A stretch of 64,000 nucleotides of DNA from Otatea glauca (GCA_036346275.1 CM070725.1:20326216-20390215); one strand, 5' to 3'; shown: positions 10,520 through 22,050, counted from the first letter of the stretch. A program made the numbers and translations. Notes: generated from the sequence alone by a model not told the origin.

Positions 10520-12094
10520 ATGGATCCCAAACAGGTATTCGTTCCTATGCCCGACCATGAAGATCAATACTACCTAGGTCCGTTAGGTAACCTAGATCTG
10601 TCGACTATCAGAGAACAAGACATACCTAGACTCCCTCTTCATGCTCCTAGTACAATATTAATGGATGGAGCAAAAGTTTCATAGCTTGGGCGACACACTG
10701 AAAGGTTGGCGGGATTGGTATAATTGGGTAGCGGGAAAGAAAATGCCCTTATGGGAACAGATGGGCATAGCGGAGTGTCTTTCCTTATCTCTAGCCAATC
10801 CAGAAGTCAATAAGCCCTTGGTAGCCACGGTATGTTACTTCTGGTCGGACACCTTGAACTACTACATGTCCAAGAAGGTCCTATCGGCCCAACTCTTCTA
10901 ATGTAGCGCAGCTGTGTTACTTGAGGCCAGACAGAGACCAAATATCGGCTTTCAGCGTCAAACCCAAATACAAGTTGGTTTACACCAAAGGAGAAGTTTG
11001 GAGTCAATATATCAGTAAAAGTAGAAACATCAGCCCAGTGTCAGATCGGGGAGCAAGTGGCCTTTTTAAATATGTGGCTTGACCGATATATGTTTTGTGA
11101 CGTATCTCTAGGCCCAACTCAAGTATATCAGGTCATAGCAGAGAAGTTAGTGGAGGGTCATCCTAGCATAGGAAAAATATTTTTGGGAGCCGTCTTTCAG
11201 ATGATGCATATTATCTGTTGTCGGCTTTTCACTGGGCAGGATCTTACTCAGTCAGCAATGTGGATGGCCCCCTTTGGCTTATTTAGATTTGACTATATTC
11301 TATATTTAGCTAACTTTTTAAGATTGACACAGCTGTAATGACCCCTTTTCCTCAAGAAGAATTCCTATAACATCACAATAAAGAATTTAGAGACAGCCGA
11401 TCCTTCGAGGAGAGACTCATTCTTTGCTCTTCTAACACTGAGATTACTCCCATCGGAGTGAGCAAATATTTATCCTTCTTTTTACAATTGGACAATGAAG
11501 ACTTTCCTTCAAGCGCATTTTTCCAACACAGAGATGCCTATGGCTTATCCTTGTCCATCTTTCCTTCATTTAACAACCGACAACGATGATATTCCTTAGG
11601 AGATATTAGAATTATACAAGAAATTTATCTCTCTGAGAGTGCTTTTTGTTGACTTATACTCAAAAGGAAGAAAGTTCTAACCGTCTTGTGAATTTTATCA
11701 TCCAACAGTTTATGCAAGGCAGTTGAGCTTTAGATAGATTCTTCCCAAACTTCCACCTCGATCGGCTTTGCCTAAGAGATCAGGTATGACGCACCTTAGG
11801 AGCTCAAATTGCTCTTCACACAGCCAACGACTTGGAAGTACAAGACTTGCCTTATTTTCTACTACACAGTCGATAGGCAGGCATATTTTCTCAATGGTGG
11901 ACAATTATCTTGGCAGCGCTTTATCCTAAGAGCACACATTATTGATTGTCATCTCTAACTTCTTCCCAGATTTCCAACTTGAGCTGACAATTTGAGCTAA
12001 CTTCGATAGTAGCGGTTCGAATTCTAGCAACGACACTAGCTCATCGGGCTATACTAACTCGAGTTACATTGATATAACCAGCGATGGATCGGTT
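10520..12094 (+). pseudogene. Plant mobile domain (PMD) ORF, antisense to its host element, broken
   Basis: Starts at ATG 10520 (MDPKQVFVPMP). After a frameshift near 10665 the text resembles plant mobile domain / aminotransferase-like proteins: GWRDWYNWV, then WEQMGIAECLSLSLANPEVN, VCYFWSDTLNYY, VSDRGA, VAFLNMWLDRYMFC, then a GPTQVYQVIAEKL and LGAVFQMMH run. Several frameshifts and stops break it. It is cut at about 12094 by an inserted LTR, and the probable C-terminal part resumes at 17121. PMD ORFs are known passengers of plant gypsy and MULE elements, and antisense extra ORFs are described for Tat-lineage gypsy elements. Molecular function is not established. Domain assignment is from memory of conserved motifs. 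Confidence 0.6.
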
Positions 12095-13818
12095 GAGCTC
12101 ATGCATCGGAGTCTTAGCTTGTGACTTGATCATGTGTTGACCATCACAAAGGCTAAGATAGGTTCATGCTTTGTGTTTGCAAAATATGGTTCAATTGAAT
12201 CTTATCTTGGAGCATGTGAATAGGGTTTGCAAATGTGTTTGCAAATTGGTTTGATCATGTGTTGATCATCACATGACTCAAAGATATGATCTTGATTGCT
12301 CTTGTTTGCAAGATTTATGTTTGCAAATGTGTTTTGCAAAATATAGTGTTCATGCATTTGATATTGGAGCATGTGATTAGATTTTGCAAATGTGTTTTGC
12401 AAAATTATTTTATCATGAGTTGATCATCACATTGCTCAATATTTGATCTTATTGACTCTTGCTAGCTTGTAGTCATGCCCTTCATCATGTCTATGTGAGG
12501 GATTTCGAAAAATCAGATTTTAGACTTGAATGACTATATTAGATTTTTGTTTTTATGATATTTAAAAATATCTATGGTTGCTTAAATCTTGAAAATGGAT
12601 GGACATTGTATCCCTCGTGATAAGCTTCGCATAGAGTCCAAGATCACCTAAATCGGAGTTCGGAGTAAAAAGTTATGAGTGTTTTGGTGATGTAGGGGCC
12701 GGTATGACCGGACCCCCTCCGGTATGACCGGGAACACCCCGGTGTGTTTTTTATAGAATGGGAATTTTGGCGTTGAAGTGGGCCAGTACGAACGGGCCTT
12801 GTCCGGTATAACCGCCCATATTCGGTATGATCGGGTTCTCTCCGGTATGACCGGATTTTTCTGCGTAACGGCTAGTTTTTTAGCCGTTGGCCTTTGAGGA
12901 GTAGTCATACCGGCCCTAGGGCGGTATTACTGGGTCTCCTGGGCACTTTTGCCCAATTTGCCCCCCAACGGTTAGTTTTTCTTGGGGAGGCTATTAAAAG
13001 AGCCTTGGGGGCTAGCATTTGGTTGTTGTTGGGGTTTTGGAGAGTCCATTGCTCTTTGTGGTTGAGTTGTGCATGTGTTGTACTCTCCAATTTGGCTTTT
13101 GAGCTAAGAGTGAGCACTAATTGCATGTGTTGCAATTAGGAAAAGATTGAGAACCTCTTGTGCATGTGTTGCACTTGAGGTGAGCCTTGTGCATGTGTTG
13201 CACTCGGTGATCACTATTGTACATGTGTTGTACTTGGTGGAGCTCAAGCTAGAGGGTTTCACTTGTTACTCTTGATATTTGCTGACACCTAGATGGTGTG
13301 TGGAGGCGTCGTGCGCGGCGACCTTCTCAAGGAGATTGTGAGAAGGCCTGACAAAGTTGTGAAGGTCGGAGCTCACCTACCCGGAGGGGAAAAGAGCTAC
13401 CACTAGTGGATTCGAGGCTGGTGCTCAATTCGTGGAGCCGGTCTAAAGTGTTTTGGGGTTGCCTCAACGTGGATTAGGAGAGACCGGAATGTCTCCGAAC
13501 ACCACGGTAAAATATCGGTGTGTCTCTTTGTGTTTGCTTGCAATCTCTATTTACATTGTTGCAATTTACATTCCTAGAATTAAATTGATTGATTGTCTTT
13601 AGGATTGCATATTCTTGAGTTGAGACATAATTAGCTAGTGCACTTAGTGAGCCTAGTTGACTTAGGCTTTAATTGTCAAAACCTTAGATTGTCGCTTCCG
13701 CATCGATTATCATTTAGGTTTTGGCAAAGGGTACTTAGGCGAAATTTTAATTAATCGTAGAAGAAATTTTTATAGCCGCCTATTCACCCCACTCTAGTCG
13801 GCATCCTCGATCTTACAG
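12095..13818 (+). repeat. Truncated copia-B-family LTR (copy A)
   Basis: Homologous to the 3' half of the LTRs at 13849-17120 and 22051-50267. The similarity begins at GAGCTCATGCATC (12095) and ends at the shared terminus TAGTCGGCATCCTCGATC..TTACA at 13818. In the GC-rich block (about 12690-12930) it carries a CCGGTATGACCGG word where the other copies carry CCGGTGCTACC / GGTAGCACCGG. The 5' half is missing. Several TGTGT-loop hairpins lie in it, the best at 13117-13139. Confidence 0.85.
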
Positions 13819-13848
13819 CGCCCTAGCAAGAAAGCCACTTCCATGAGT

Positions 13849-16800
13849 GTAAGTTCAAGCTCCATTAGTTTTGGTGATTGGTTTTATATTAATGTTTAAT
13901 CCTTGTTTAATGACAAATCTAATCATTATGAGACTAACATGTTTATTGACCTTCATTCTTATTAGTCTCAAATTTGGATAGAAAATGGAAAACCCAAGGT
14001 ATGCACTCGTTTTCATTTCTATTGTCTTAATGCATACTTAGGATTCAAGTTAAAAGATAAACTCTTCCATTGCCCTAGTCTAAATATGTGTATTATGTTT
14101 CCAAATCAATAAATGCATGAATGCACACATCTAGGGTGAGTTCATAAATTAACTTGATGTTTCAATTGTATTGATCCATGTCCTATTGCTAAATAACATA
14201 TAAATGAGCAAGACTTTGAAACAATCTTTTGAGTATATATAACTTGTGTAGTTGTAGTATACTCATGTTAATATGGAATAAACTCCAATACAATCTAAGA
14301 TTGATTAAGTGCATATTGATTCCAAGCTAAATTATTTATATGCACATACTTAATGGAGTTTGTTCTATAGTTGATGGTCTAAATGTATTGATCCCTTTCC
14401 ATCACTCAAACATATATGGATCATTACTAACCATCATATTGAGTATATGAAACTTGTGTAGTTATGTATACTCATGTCAATTTAAATTGAGTTCGGTTGT
14501 CTTTCAATCAATCAAAGAACATTTCATCATGTGTTGATGGTGTCTCTTTGTTGATTAAGGACAAGCGAAAAGTTCTTGAATATAATGAAGCATTAGTTGC
14601 ATCAAAGTACCCAAGACACAATTAATCTTTCAAATTGATTTGGGTTGTGCTCAATCGATCTTAGAGGCATCCATTATGTGTTAATGGAGTGCAAGTGATG
14701 ATTGAGGCAACCATGTTTGTTGGACTAACGATCTTCAATGAGTTGTGAAGTAGGTTGAGTCCAATAAGATAAAGAATCGGGAACGAGAAGTCATCATGTG
14801 TTGATGAGCTTCAAGAGATAATCCCGAAGTGAAGAGAAGAGCTAGAAGATTCATCATGTGGTTATGAACAAGAAGAAGAAGATTCGATACTAGAGAGAAG
14901 ATTATTGGATATCATAAAAGCTCCAAATGGATTGCTAGAGGTAAAGGTAAAACTAGCTAGGGCTAAGGATGTGTTCCTAGTCTTTTACCAGTCTCGGTGT
15001 TTGAATGGGAGACTGGGTTGCTAGTTAGGTTGCCGTACTATTAAGAGGGGTTGAGTCATTTAGCTTGAGCTTCATCATGTGTTGATGAACTCAATCTAGT
15101 TCACTGTAGCTCACTCTCTTGATCGGATTTTTGCATGGAGCTAACCATTTGGCATGTGTTGCGAATGGGTGAAGCTCGTGCTTTGGATTTTGCAGGAGCT
15201 AAGTATTTGCATGTATTGCAAATAAGGGAGCTCATGTTTGCTTCTTTATTGAATCTTAATTGATTTGGTTTTTGCATGAAGCTATGGATTTGCATGTGTT
15301 GCAAAAGGGAGATAGCTTATGCAATGTTGTTTATGTAGTTGTTGCTTGGAGCTAAGTTTTGCATGTGTTGCAAAAGGAGAGAGCTCAAGCAATTTGGTTT
15401 AAAGTGGTTGCATGGAGCTAGAGATTTGCATGTGTTGCAAATAGAGAGCTCATGCACTTGAGATTATTTTGGTTGTTGCATTGAGCTAAGTTTTGCATGT
15501 GTTGCAAAAGGAGAGAGCTCATGCAACTTGATTTGAATAGTGGTTATTTTGCATGGTGATAGATATCTGCATGTGTTGCAAATAGAGAGCTCATACTTTG
15601 GTGTTTTAGCTTGTGATTGGATCATGTGTTGATCATCACAAGGCTAAGCTTGGTCTGTGTTTTGAGTTTGTAAAATGTGTTTTTGCAAAATATTGAATGG
15701 ATTTGTTATTTGCAAATGTGTTTTGCAAATGAGCTGGAAGTTATGGGTTTCGATCCTAGAGCATGTGTTGGCATTTGCAAATATGTTTTGCAAAGTGTCG
15801 GGATCATGTGTTGATCCTTACATGGCTAAGAGGATTGATCTCATATGTTCATAGTTTATTTGCGAATATGTTTTGCAAATAAGTTGGAGTTGTTATTTGC
15901 AAATGAACTTGAGGTTACGGGTTTCGATCCTAGAGCATGTGAATAGGGTTTGAAAATGTGTTTTGCAAATTGACTTGATCATGTGTTGATCATCACATGG
16001 CTAAGATGTGTTGATCATCACATGGCTAAGAGGATTGATCTCATAAGTTCTTGGTTTATTTGCAAATAAGTTGTGCTTAATGTGATTCTTTGGAGAATGT
16101 GAATTGGGTCTGCAAATGTTTTTTGCAAATTGCCTTATCATGTGTTGATCTGATTGGCTCAAAGAATCAATCATTATTAATGTTTGATTCGAAAAGAAAA
16201 GATTTTTGGGAAAAATCTGTTTCTGATCTGGGAGGCTGGTCATACCACCCCTAGTTGGCCGGTAGCACCGCTGGGCCGGTGCTACCGCAGTTTGGCCGCA
16301 CCTCTGGCTGGTGTGAAAATTCAAGAGAGGTTGTTTTTGGGCGGATTGGCAGTCCGGTGCTACCGTCCATGGTAGCCCAGTAGCATTGGAGGTCCATTTC
16401 TACCGCTCCTCTGGCCGGTGTGAAAATTCCAGAGGAGGTGTTTTTGCAGTCGACTCGAGGCCGGTGCTACCAAGGTGGAGGCCGATGCTACCACCCAAGC
16501 GGTAGCACCGCTCCCAGTTGGTTGGTGCTACCGGATTTCCTCTAATTCCAGAGGGCATGACTTGTTACTCTTGGTGTTTGCCGACACCTAGACGGTGTAG
16601 CGGCGTCGTGCGCGGGAGCTCTCAATGGAGGTTGTGAGAAGCCCAGCAAAGTTGTGAAGGTCGGTGCTCGCTTACACGGAGGGGGAAAGAGCAACCACTA
16701 GTGGATTCGAGGTGGGTGTTCAATTCGTGGAGCTAGTCCAATTCGTTTGGGCTAACCTCAACGTGGATTAGGGGAGACCGGCTAGTCTCCGAACACCACA

Positions 16801-17120
16801 GTAAAAGGTATTGTATCTCCTTATGTATGCTTGCAATTCTATATTTACCTTGTTGCAATTTACATTACTAGAATTAAATTGCTTGCTTGTCTTTAGGATT
16901 GCAAAATTTTTGTTAGAGACATAATTAGTTAGTGCACAAAGTTAGCCTAGTTGATTTAGGCTTTAATTGTCAAAACATTGGTTTATTATTTCTGTATTAT
17001 TATTTGTTAAGGTTTTGGCATAAGGGTAATTAGGGGTGAATTGATTTGTAGAAATTTGTAGAAGAATTTAAAAGCCGTCTATTTACCCCCCCCCCTCTAG
17101 TCGGCATCCTCGATCATACA
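13849..17120 (+). repeat. Complete copia-B-family LTR (copy B)
   Basis: 3,272 bp, starting TGTAAGTTCAAGCTCCATTAG and ending TCGATCATACA. It matches the split LTR starting at 22051. No primer-binding site follows and no polypurine tract precedes it, so it behaves like a solo LTR. Flanking 5-mers (ATGAG / AAAGG) do not match. It is separated from copy A by only 30 bp. It holds the clearest array of TGTGT-loop hairpins, a GGTAGCACCG-rich block near 16235-16535 and a C-run near 17085. Confidence 0.85.
15130..15600 (+). repeat. Array of about seven hairpin-bearing units inside LTR copy B
   Basis: Degenerate units of about 55-80 bp, each of the form GGAGCTA..TTTGCA-TGTGT-TGCAAA..GAGCTC. Exact stems: 15204-15211/15217-15224 (8 bp, loop TGTAT), 15289-15294/15300-15305 (6 bp), 15357-15363/15369-15375 (7 bp), 15424-15430/15436-15442 (7 bp) and 15491-15497/15503-15509 (7 bp). 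Weaker stems lie at both ends of the array. Confidence 0.85.
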
Positions 17121-18115
17121 AAGGGCCATGTCTAAGATGCATCATCTAAACACTCGCCCTAATAATTGACTTTAGCCGAGGTAAAAAATACATCTTGAGC
17201 CGATTTTATTTGTTTTCCTTTAATAATTACCTTTTTCTAACAATATTTTTTGCATCCTGTACTACCCTCACCTGACATAGCGGCCATTCTACCCCCTTTA
17301 CCGACACATCTGACACCGCTAACTCAGACTGTCTTGGGCGAAGGGATTTCTGCTGCTTCATTGGTTGGCAAACTGGTCTCCTCCCTCACCCATCTGTTGG
17401 GGTTTGATTTCTTGGACCTCGAAGATGTGGAGGAAGCCGTGGAGACATTTCCCAAAGAGATCCAAAAGATCCTTTCGATCTCCAAAGATGTATCATCCTA
17501 GGTGACATTGGCTCTCGGGATGAAGTAGAAGTTACAACGCTTCTTTGATCTGCTCCATGCTCCATCGGCTTCGTTAGTTGAAAATGCGCAGTCAATATGA
17601 GAGGCGATAGATGCTGTGAAGGCCGACCTCCCCAAAGAAGCCAATTCTGCACTATTCTCGATGTCTTCTTCATCGATAACAAGAAAGAGTCAGTATGTGC
17701 AGCAAAGGTGAGATTGGAGCATCGGGAAGCTTAATGCCAAGACTAGAAATGCCTTGACAAGCCAGTAGCCAATGCCAAAGCTAAGAAGGCCAAATATGAC
17801 GAGGGCATGAAGGAGCACAAGGCCACAAAGTAGTCAGCATCAAAATTGGAGTTGACGAAGAAGTTCTTAGATGAAGATTTGGTCAAGGTAAATGCCCAGC
17901 TGTCCGACACTCAAGAATCTTTGGCTAAAACTTCATCGGCTCTCAAGATCCAGAAGACTTCTCTGGCTTCATCCATGGACGCAGTCAAGGAACAATCGGC
18001 CAAGGTCTCTCTAGTGCCCGAGAATCAAGAGGAAGACAAAGAAATCCTCAATGACCTGGAGAGAACCATCACCAAGTCCATAGCCGTGGTATCAGGTATT
18101 GGTGCCAACTTCTAA
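17121..18115 (+). pseudogene. Probable C-terminal part of the antisense PMD ORF, coiled-coil, broken
   Basis: After the inserted LTRs the plus strand again carries coding-like text. 17250-17501 reads an acidic leucine-rich segment (LLGFDFLDLEDVEEAVETF). 17846-18115 is an 89-residue Lys/Glu/Ser/Leu stretch with heptad-like spacing (ELTKKFLDEDLVKVNAQLSD), ending at TAA. Stops and frameshifts separate the two. I infer that it belongs to the same antisense ORF as 10520-12094 because it lies inside the same element, on the same strand and beyond the insertion. No recognisable catalytic domain is present. Confidence 0.45.
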
Positions 18116-18438
18116 ATTTGTGCTGATTCATAATATCATCAGTTGTATGCCAAATTGGTCTTGTAATACTACCATTATTTGATCAGTCCAATTGGTTGTA
18201 TTAGCCAATTGTGGTTGAGGTGCTTGCTAATTACGATCGTAATTGGCTCGTTGCCTCCCTGACTTTAGGCTCATCTTGGTAAGGTGCAGGGGCTGGCTGT
18301 GGTTGATGTGAGTGATCATAATCGATATTTGGCCTCCTAGCCATCAGCTCTGGTAGCGGAACAAATGGCTCCGAATACGTTACAACCTATATGGGGCTGG
18401 ATTCCTTTGTGGAATTGGCTCGTTGTACTGTGGATGTT

Positions 18439-18933
18439 TCAGGGATTTCGTTGGCTGTGGAGCCGACTGTGGGTACACATAAAAGGGGGCCAATGGTGGT
18501 AAGTTGGCCTGGGAGTCCAACTTGGGCCATCGGTATACGCATGGTAGTGTGGAATCGCGCTTGCATCGTGATCGCGTGGTAGGATTATGGTTGGCTGCAT
18601 TGGCATCATAGTCGGGATCGGAGCCGATGGTTTAGGATTGGCTACTAGCCCAGAGTTCTGTGTATTTGGTGCCACCGAATAGACCGGATAATTTGGAAAC
18701 ATTTGCATCTGGTCTAGTAAATTCCTCGTTGACACCAACTCTTGAGCCAAAGCTTTGACGCTGTTGGCTATCATCGGCTTAAGGGTTGCTACCAAAGCTG
18801 ATGATTGATTAAACAAAGCATGGTGCATAGATTGGTTAATCGTATCGTACAATTCGGCATGTGCAGGTATGTATCGACTTACCAGCTTGTTGTTCAAAGC
18901 GATTACAGCCTCAGTATTGTCGAAGAAATTCAC
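18439..18933 (-). pseudogene. Gag-like ORF of the minus-strand gypsy element
   Basis: A 164-codon open frame on the minus strand, just inside the right LTR and its primer-binding site, where gag is expected. It opens with VNFFDNTEAVIALNNKLV after a non-ATG codon, has an amphipathic Asn/Gln/Leu-rich first half and a Pro/Met-rich second half. No zinc knuckle is visible. The reading upstream (about 18950-19130) has stops. I do not recognise the family with certainty; position is the main support. Confidence 0.4.
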
Positions 18934-19132
18934 TGTTGGTAGCGCAGCCTTTTGAGTAACACCACGTTGTGTATTGTGATATCAATTTAACATCATCTCT
19001 TCGTGCGTGGCCTTCTGATCCTCAAATATCTTTTCGTTGTTCTCTTGTTAAATCATCCATCATTGGGACGATTATGGCCTTAGAAACAATGTTAGACGGG
19101 AGAATCGACTTTTTCTGAAGAACTCATCGTGT

Positions 19133-19152
19133 CCCACCATGCGTGCCAAAAG
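19133..19152 (-). promoter_or_regulatory. Primer-binding-site-like sequence
   Basis: On the minus strand this reads close to TTTGGCACGCNNGGTGGGAC, immediately inside the 5' (right) LTR. It fixes the orientation of the 9597-19736 element. Confidence 0.55.
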
Positions 19153-19154
19153 TG

Positions 19155-19736
19155 TGTTGGCGTCAAAAAAGAGACAATTGGCTTCAATACACATGAATGT
19201 AGAGTTCAAACGGGTTCTAGACGTGCTAGCCGATTTGATCCTGCAATCGGCAAGATAGATCGAAATAAATATCACAACCGATTACGCAATCGGCAAGATA
19301 GATCTAAACAACTGTTAGAGCCAATAAGATGATTGATAAAGATTTGTTTTCTTGAAAAAGGCAATGCGCAGTAAGATCGATTAAAAAACAAACCTAGGAT
19401 AACTCGTGTAAGTCGATGATGATCGAAACGATGATGCGCAACTTTATTGATCAAAAAACAAATTACAAAGAGATCTAAAAAGCTACTTCTGGTCAACGGA
19501 AAGTAAATAAAATTAGATGCGAATAGTTGGTTGATTTTTGTATATCTTTCTTCATGTTGCCTTCCAACCCCTTTTATAACACATAGGCCGATTGTATCCT
19601 TCTCTGATTCCTCCTCAATTCGTATTGGCCTCAACTTCCTAGAGATAACTTCCATTTTGAGTCGATATTGGCTAGACTCGTTATCCAAGTTTTAACTTCC
19701 CAAATTGGCTACGCCTGCAAAATTATGGTGTCAACA
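19155..19736 (-). repeat. Right LTR (5' LTR of the minus-strand element)
   Basis: 582 bp, the same length as the left LTR and colinear with it from TGTTGGC to TGTCAACA. Frames seen across it are by-products shared by both LTRs. Confidence 0.88.
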
Positions 19737-20233
19737 GCAATAAAGCGTGTGTTGGTCAGAGAGGGCATGCAGTGGAGTGGACTTCAGAGGCAGCGAGGTA
19801 GCTTCGCCTACGCACGGCGTGATGTGCTGACTCTCACACACTCTTCTTCACCAATGGTGGTAGCGACGCTTGGCTCATATTTTGTCGAAGAAGATAAAGG
19901 AGATTGACAATGCACGAATTGTGAAAACAATCCAAACGTTAGAAATTCGATTGAAATCACAAAAATTAGTTAGTCGAGTGCCTATAGCAATTCTAAATTT
20001 TGGTTCACAGGAATACCTAGAGAATCCTTAGAAATGCTACCCTTAGACTTTAGTTTTGTTCAATTTTATATATTCTTGTGAGAAAACCAAGCGCAATTTT
20101 TTATTGTTGCATGTGTCTCACTGGTATGTAGGATTGCTTCTGTGATTCTGTCTCTTATCAAAAACGCAAATTCTTTGTTGTGTCAAATTGTTTCGTTCAT
20201 TCTGACAGTATGCAGGCTGAACATGATCACATC
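19737..20233. other. Unassigned DNA between two elements
   Basis: No gene or recognisable repeat. A short frame at 19668-19907 starts inside the LTR and has no family features. Confidence 0.5.
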
Positions 20234-22050
20234 CAGGGTTAGCAAAACCGTTTTGCCATGGAAAATCGGGTAGTCGGTGGTAGCGATTTTCGACGAAAAT
20301 TGGTCGAAAATCATGGAAAATCGAACGGTTTGCAAATTCAAATTAGTTTAAAGATTGTGGTCAAACCGGATCCAAATTCATCAAAAAGTCGATCGATTCA
20401 ATCGAAAATCGACCGATTTTGGGCTATTATCGGCCGATTTTGTGGGAAAATTTGTAGTGAATGGAAAATGTCGGAAAAAGAAAAAGGGGAAATTCCAAAA
20501 AAAATGGTGAAGATTAGTAAAAAGCCTAAAAAATCAGGAAAATGTTATAAATGCATAAAATACTATGGAAAAACACGATAAAATTCCATCATGACCTTTG
20601 CTATATTTGAAGACAATAGCAAGTTGTAAAGTACACATTTTACAACAATAGCACAACTATGAAAAGATATGAAAAAATTTGGCAAAATTTCGGCATGACC
20701 TTTGCTATATTTTAGACAATCTCAAGTTGTGAAATAGGCATTTAGCAATAATATCTCAACAAATAACATTTCATTTCAATACATACGCAAATCAATCCAA
20801 CAAGTCCACATTTTAGTAACATTCATTTCAGTAGCATAGCAAATGATATTTGAATTGAACATTTCTCACCTAAAATGAATGTTCCCACTTGGCATAGCTT
20901 CGTCGGTCTTCCATTGTGACACATATGCCATGTTGGACCTACATGAACGCTATGTTAGTAAAAAATCGAGTTGGAATTAATGAAACATACAAACGAAACA
21001 TTACCTTTAGGGCTACGGGTAGCATTGTTGGTTGTACACTTGGTTGGCTATGTTGTACTCTTCTGTGGACATCATCAGCAAACTCGTGTAGCTAGTAACT
21101 CCGTCTTATATTCGTACCAACTTTGCCTCATCCACGGGCTAGTCGTTTGCTACTGTTGGTACAACCTGGCATAAAATTATGGGTCTTGCCACTCATATAC
21201 CCATTGAGTGAAAGGTTGTGTATGAGAATTCGAGATGGTGTAGTCATATGGGCCATATGAGCTATAACTGTCTTGTATTACATCTATCCCGCGGTGCATC
21301 ACGGCTGTGTCGATGGTCCCTCACCTTGCATGCAGTAGTCGCCCTAGGTGATTGTGAAGGCCCATGGTCATTATCCTGTGTGACATGAGTGCACTGGGAC
21401 TCCCTTGTAAATTGTATGGGAAGTTGTGCTTCTGAGTGCGAAGTGAGAGGGATGAGGGCATCAGCACTGGACTGACTGCCATCGCTGTCCGTCTTGGAGC
21501 TACTGTCATTGGATTCTTGGTACGAGGGGCTCCGACGGTCCTCGAGAGTGCTATCAGTTGAGTCACCACTCCCTACATACTGTTCCTGCTGAGTGTCACT
21601 CACTATCTTATTTGCCCATTCAGGAATGCTTGCAGCCCAAGTATTCTTTCGCAACACATCAGTGTCTACCGGGTCTGTCATGAGGTGTGATGGGAGGGGG
21701 TGTCACTCTCTGTGCCTTCCACATCAAGTAAGGGGTCAGCATTGGACCTCCCTTTCTCCATCCACTATCAGATTGGATTTTCTGCATCGCATAGTGTAAG
21801 CTCCATTAGGTGCTGGAATGGATCGTCTTCGGTTGCGGACTTGTCACTTTCTTGTTCTTGGATTATGAGCTGCAAGTTGTAGTTAACATAGACCAACTTA
21901 TGGAGCTTCTTGTATAAAAACGGTTGTGAACTTTAGTGTGGATGAACGCGAACATGCTCCAATTGCGCTCGCATCCGCTGAAAGAAGCGCAATGCGAAAT
22001 GATGCGCTGAGTCAACTACTAGAGCGTGGGTGTGTCTGAATCGAACACAT
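20234..22050 (-). mobile_element. hAT transposon, 3' end (rest displaced by copia-B)
   Basis: The outer end is CAGGGTTAGCAAAACCG at 20234, a typical hAT terminal inverted repeat start. It is followed by a subterminal zone (20260-20470) dense in AAAATCG and its complement CGATTTT, as expected for transposase-binding sites. The minus strand then carries the C-terminal part of a hAT transposase. At 22050/22051 the gene is cut by the 5' end of the copia-B LTR. The N-terminal part and other terminal repeat must lie past the window's right end, if they survive. Confidence 0.7.
21262..22050 (-). pseudogene. hAT transposase C-terminal fragment (dimerisation domain)
   Basis: The minus-strand text contains CERNWSMFAFIHTKVHNR followed, after a one-base shift near 21925, by KKLHKLVYVNYNLQL. 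This is the signature of the hAT family C-terminal dimerisation region. The frame from 21681 down to 21262 continues with an acidic Ser/Asp-rich tail that includes QCTHVTQDNDHG, like the tails of grass hAT transposases. Stops and shifts make it non-functional. The copia-B LTR cuts it at its upstream end. Confidence 0.8.

Larger units (their letters stand above)
9597..19736 (-). mobile_element. Non-autonomous gypsy-like LTR element with antisense ORF
   Basis: It is bounded by direct 582-bp LTRs (9597-10178 and 19155-19736) that begin TGTTGGC and end GTCAACA on the plus strand. On the minus strand, sequence just inside the right LTR reads TTTGGCACGCATGGTGGGAC, resembling primer-binding sites of Tat/Ogre-type gypsy elements. 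Just inside the left LTR is a purine tract. The element therefore runs right to left. Inside are a gag-like ORF (18439-18933, minus) and a plus-strand, antisense plant-mobile-domain ORF split by two foreign LTRs. I see no protease, RT or integrase. The flanking 5-mers GCGGT and GCAAT match only loosely, so the target duplication is decayed or lost. Confidence 0.75.

Noticed and set aside
15130..15600. Regularly spaced short repeats resembling a CRISPR array
   Set aside because: The repeats are imperfect, self-complementary and inside an LTR, spacers are not unique inserts, and this is a plant nuclear sequence.
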